In this document: positions 63,300 to 64,000 of the stretch, in pieces
How positions within the stretch are numbered: the first letter of the stretch is position 1
Layout: every line of letters starts with the position of its first letter
Origin: Xylophilus sp. GW821-FHT01B05
GTDB taxonomy: Bacteria; Pseudomonadota; Gammaproteobacteria; Burkholderiales; Burkholderiaceae_C
Direction of reading: 5' to 3'
Assembly (NCBI GenBank): GCA_038961845.1
Contig: CP152408.1
Location: 496,001-560,000, forward strand
Length of the DNA stretch: 64,000 nt
Translations under genes and position numbers: made by a program
The notes under the pieces: model-generated
Told to the model about the DNA's origin: nothing
Database searches by the model: none
Seen by the model: the letters and a program-made list of their open reading frames with translations, nothing else

Positions 63300-64000
63300 G
63301 CGCCGCCATGCTTGCCGCCGTGGCGCGGGGGGACTGCAGCGCACGCGCCTGGCTGGAGCAGTGCATTGCCCGCATCGAGGCCACCGACGGCCAAGTCAAC
63401 GCCTTCACCGGCCGCACTCTTGAGCGCGCCCGGCGCGAGGCCGACGCCATCGATGCGCGCCGCGCCCGTGGCGAGGCACTGCCGCCGCTGGCCGGCCTGC
63501 CCTATGCGGTGAAGAACCTGTTCGACGTGCAGGGCGAGGTCACGCTGGCCGGCTCCAAGGTGAACCGCAGCCACGCGTCTGCGATGGCAGACGCCGTGCT
63601 GGTCCAGCGCCTGCGCGAGGCCGGCGCGGTGCTGGTCGGCACGCTCAACATGGACGAATACGCCTACGGCTTCACCACCGAGAACACGCACTACGGCCCC
63701 ACGCGCAATCCGCACGACCTCACGCGCATCGCCGGCGGCTCCAGCGGCGGCTCGGGCGCGGCGGTGGCGGCGCAGCAGGTGCCGGTGGCGCTGGGCTCGG
63801 ACACCAATGGCTCGATCCGCGTGCCGGCATCCTTGTGCGGCGTCTGGGGGCTCAAGCCCACCTTTGGCCGGCTGTCGCGGCGCGGCAGCTATCCCTTTGT
63901 GCACAGCATCGACCACCTGGGGCCGTTTGCTGATTCGGCGCAGATGCTGGCGCAGGTCTACGACGTATTGCAGTACCCCGACGCGCAAGACCCAGGCTGC
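63278..64000 (+). CDS. atzE: AtzE-like 1-carboxybiuret-type amidase, cut by window end
   Basis: The first 241 codons are present. The amidase-signature triad is visible: lysine in [13 protein letters not shown] (about residue 79), cis-serine in [15 protein letters not shown] and nucleophile in [15 protein letters not shown]. Placement next to AtzG identifies it as the AtzE type, which removes an amide nitrogen from 1-carboxybiuret to give 1,3-dicarboxyurea in the cyanuric-acid pathway. The first residues MEKIA fall in the hairpin described at 63256. The rest lies beyond base 64000. Confidence 0.88.
   Translation, partial: MEKIASDSAAMLAAVARGDCSARAWLEQCIARIEATDGQVNAFTGRTLERARREADAIDARRARGEALPPLAGLPYAVKNLFDVQGEVTLAGSKVNRSHASAMADAVLVQRLREAGAVLVGTLNMDEYAYGFTTENTHYGPTRNPHDLTRIAGGSSGGSGAAVAAQQVPVALGSDTNGSIRVPASLCGVWGLKPTFGRLSRRGSYPFVHSIDHLGPFADSAQMLAQVYDVLQYPDAQDPGC

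Overview
The window looks like chromosome from a high-G+C betaproteobacterium of the order Burkholderiales, most likely family Comamonadaceae. The evidence is the strong G/C third-position bias, a porin-like protein encoded directly ahead of glnK-amtB, the lplT/alr/radA gene set, a GlcE-DUF1275-GlcF arrangement, and many copies of a short repeat of the type AGCCCAGG-n5-CCTGGGCT flanked by TAGCTAT/ATAGCTA, which I associate with that family. I saw no rRNA, tRNA, CRISPR array or transposase gene. Genes are densely packed, many overlapping by ATGA.

Layout. 1-3958: the 3' half of a Nit1C-type cluster (acetyltransferase, AIR-synthase-like protein, glycosyltransferase, small MSMEG_0570-type protein, flavoprotein). 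4212-10048 (minus): a BMP-type nucleoside-like ABC importer with an amidase inside the operon, behind a sigma-54 promoter. 10374-11762: a DUF3313 lipoprotein and a divergent TetR regulator sharing an operator. 11770-13305: comM. 13535-16290: a sigma-54 promoter, an outer-membrane protein, glnK, amtB, then a second sigma-54-type promoter running straight into a terminator, which is a candidate small RNA. 16390-20611: SMP-30 protein, glcE, DUF1275, glcF. 20738-27930: kup, a ProQ-like protein, small enzymes, a WYL regulator, an RNase D-like exonuclease, an acyl-CoA dehydrogenase and a glutathione peroxidase. 28077-31728: a NitT/TauT-type ABC operon carrying a second, different binding protein. 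31694-42086: EamA permease, lplT and alr, a 5.3-kb accessory block (Fic, dehydrogenase, SpmAB-like, LysE, hydrolase), then radA. 42205-42475: an elaborate palindromic element. 42516-49316: aqpZ, an MFS pump, ilvE, a zinc-finger protein and LPS core genes. 49457-56867: nitronate monooxygenase, a LysR/MFS divergent pair, a two-component system, ampG and an MBL hydrolase. 56969-64000: a flavin monooxygenase, then atzF - ABC importer - atzG - atzE (cut by the window end) behind a third operon-type sigma-54 promoter.

The unifying theme is scavenging of nitrogen. Ammonium uptake and PII sensing, an amidase with its importer, an AtzF/AtzGE-type ureide pathway with its importer, the Nit1C cluster and a nitronate monooxygenase all lie here, and three of these operons have a matching -24/-12 promoter. 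The most interesting new candidate is a roughly 72-nt RNA at 16218-16289, predicted to be made from its own sigma-54 promoter just downstream of amtB and carrying an anti-Shine-Dalgarno stretch ahead of a strong terminator hairpin. Starts were chosen by ribosome-binding site, ATGA overlap and family N-termini. All assignments come from reading the sequence, with no database search.
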